DNA of 24,665 nt, from the NCBI GenBank assembly GCA_002335055.1, contig DDCH01000011.1, positions 256,775-281,439 of the forward strand, written 5' to 3'. This document shows positions 23,735 to 24,665 of this stretch, one piece after another. The DNA comes from Sulfurimonas sp. UBA2011 (GTDB lineage: Bacteria; Campylobacterota; Campylobacteria; Campylobacterales; Sulfurimonadaceae). How positions within the stretch are numbered: the first letter of the stretch is position 1; the number at the start of each line of letters is the position of its first letter. Below the pieces are notes generated by a model that was not told the DNA's origin, made no database searches, and worked only from the letters and a program-made list of their open reading frames with translations. The position numbers and the translations under genes were made by a program.

Positions 23735-24665
23735 ATCACAATTACTAATACAGAAATTTCAACATACACATACACACAGAATGGAGTGGGATCTAATTTC
23801 TCAACCTTTACATATAATAACAGTATCTATATTACACCTCATATATTTGTTCTTCCTATAGTTCTAGGAGAAGTAATTACTGATTATGTTGCTACTTCTG
23901 AACAAGGTACAGTTGTATTTTATCAATTTGGGGATACAAGCAGCGGGGCTTTGAGTTTTACTCCGGAGCCTAACTTTACTGGCGAGGTAACGATTACATT
24001 CTCGAATTCTGATGAGACAATAACAGGTACAGGGGTAATAACAGGTACAGTAAATCCTGCTGATGGGACTTTTGCAATTACCTCTTTCTTTGATCAAGAG
24101 TTTAGTCTGTACGACGCTCAAACTGTTGAACCAATTCTAACTGTTGAACCAACTCCAACAGTAATTGAAGACACTGATTTCGTTGTTACTGCTAATCCCA
24201 ACCTAAGCAACGATGCATATGCAACTGCTACAATCTCTGGTAATATTGAAGTTAATGGTAATAGTGATCGTTACAGTTTTACTGTAGCCGCAGGTGAGAC
24301 TTTCATCCTTGATATTGACCATAATAGACAATCAGGTGAGATAAATGATACAACACTAACAATCGTTGATGCAAATGGTAGCAGCGTAGTCTACAATGAT
24401 GATGCAACGGGTAATGGTGGTGCGAACGAGTCAAACAGTTCCCTTGATTCATACATTGAACACACATTTACTACTGCAGGTACTTATACTGCTGTTGTTG
24501 AAGGTTATGCAGGTAGTTATACTGGTACTTACGACTTAAATGTGTCTAAGTTTACAGCAGCAGATGTAGTAGTTCCAGAAGTACCATCACCTATCGATAC
24601 AACAGTAATTGCAGACAGTGCTTTCACTACTACTACTAATACCAACCTAAGCAACGATGCATATG
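23735..24665 (+). CDS. Large repetitive secreted protein (PPC-type repeats), 5' part
   Basis: The frame is open from 23732, after a TAA at 23729-23731, to the window end, more than 310 codons. The product is Ser/Thr/Gly/Asp-rich with no Met and no Cys, typical of type I secreted adhesins. Residues up to about 125 are a beta-rich N-terminal domain. From about 130 come repeats with a pre-peptidase C-terminal (PPC)-like fold: DRYSFTVAAGETFILDIDH, TLTIVDANGSSVVYNDD, then AGTYTAVVEGYAGSYTGTYD. Repeats are joined by Pro/Thr linkers (VEPTPT, VPEVPSP). No in-frame ATG exists; an AGGA (23725-23728) lies six bases before ATC at 23735, which I take as the position of the original or a non-canonical start. 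It is probably the substrate of the adjacent secretion system. Confidence 0.75.
   Translation, partial: MTITNTEISTYTYTQNGVGSNFSTFTYNNSIYITPHIFVLPIVLGEVITDYVATSEQGTVVFYQFGDTSSGALSFTPEPNFTGEVTITFSNSDETITGTGVITGTVNPADGTFAITSFFDQEFSLYDAQTVEPILTVEPTPTVIEDTDFVVTANPNLSNDAYATATISGNIEVNGNSDRYSFTVAAGETFILDIDHNRQSGEINDTTLTIVDANGSSVVYNDDATGNGGANESNSSLDSYIEHTFTTAGTYTAVVEGYAGSYTGTYDLNVSKFTAADVVVPEVPSPIDTTVIADSAFTTTTNTNLSNDAY
24198..24665 (+). repeat. Start of tandem 444-base coding repeats
   Basis: A 24-base segment at 24198-24221 is repeated exactly at 24642-24665, the window end. The offset is 444 bases, or 148 codons. Both encode NLSNDAYA in the same frame, with the similar lead-ins TVIEDTDF and TVIADSAF. 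The array continues beyond the window. Confidence 0.8.

Noticed and set aside
1..24665. CRISPR array or IS element
   Set aside because: No regularly spaced repeats with spacers and no transposase-like protein were seen.

Overview
The window is AT-rich bacterial DNA. I infer a Campylobacterota-type host (Sulfurimonas/Sulfurovum/Arcobacter-like) from the base composition, a tight tRNA-Gly/Leu/Cys/Ser cluster and the style of the proteins; no taxonomic marker gene is present, so this is tentative.

Layout. (1) 1-382: the 3' half of tRNA-Gly, then complete tRNA-Leu, tRNA-Cys and tRNA-Ser. (2) 383-17189: a genomic island integrated at the 3' end of tRNA-Ser. The last 27 bases of the tRNA recur (26 of 27 identical, the last 23 exact) at 17163-17189, which fixes both ends at about 16.8 kb. 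(3) 17190-18861: a second tyrosine integrase broken by one in-frame TGA, beside the right-hand repeat, so an older element probably used the same tRNA first. (4) 18967-19300: a decayed YadA-type outer-membrane anchor. (5) 19431-23510: an operon for a type I secretion system (TolC-like channel, ABC transporter, membrane fusion protein). (6) 23735 to the window end: the divergently transcribed start of a large repetitive secreted protein, the likely substrate.

The island has three parts. The left arm (minus strand, 398-3214) is an overlapping rep-xis-int operon: an HUH replication initiator, a small helix-turn-helix excisionase-like protein and the integrase. The centre (plus strand, 3703-14344) is a defence-like block. 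It holds a single-TRD HsdS-like specificity protein, an MmeI/YeeA-type adenine DNA methyltransferase, a 588-residue protein of unknown function, an AlbA_2 plus GHKL-ATPase protein, an SF2 helicase, a GIY-YIG (T5orf172-type) nuclease and a small single-pass membrane protein. From the methyltransferase on, the genes overlap or abut except for one 60-base gap carrying a TTAGAC repeat array. The right arm (minus strand, 14490-16695) holds phage- or plasmid-like genes: a putative single-strand annealing protein, a Gp157-like protein, a DUF932 protein and a 27-residue hydrophobic peptide.

The working model is a mobile, possibly replicating island carrying a methylation-linked restriction system. 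The methyltransferase would mark self DNA, and the helicase and GIY-YIG nuclease would act on unmarked DNA. By components it resembles the helicase-methylase-ATPase (Hma) class as I remember it, but the specificity subunit, the GIY-YIG nuclease and the membrane protein make this gene set unlike BREX, DISARM or classical type I systems. It is the best candidate here for a poorly described system.
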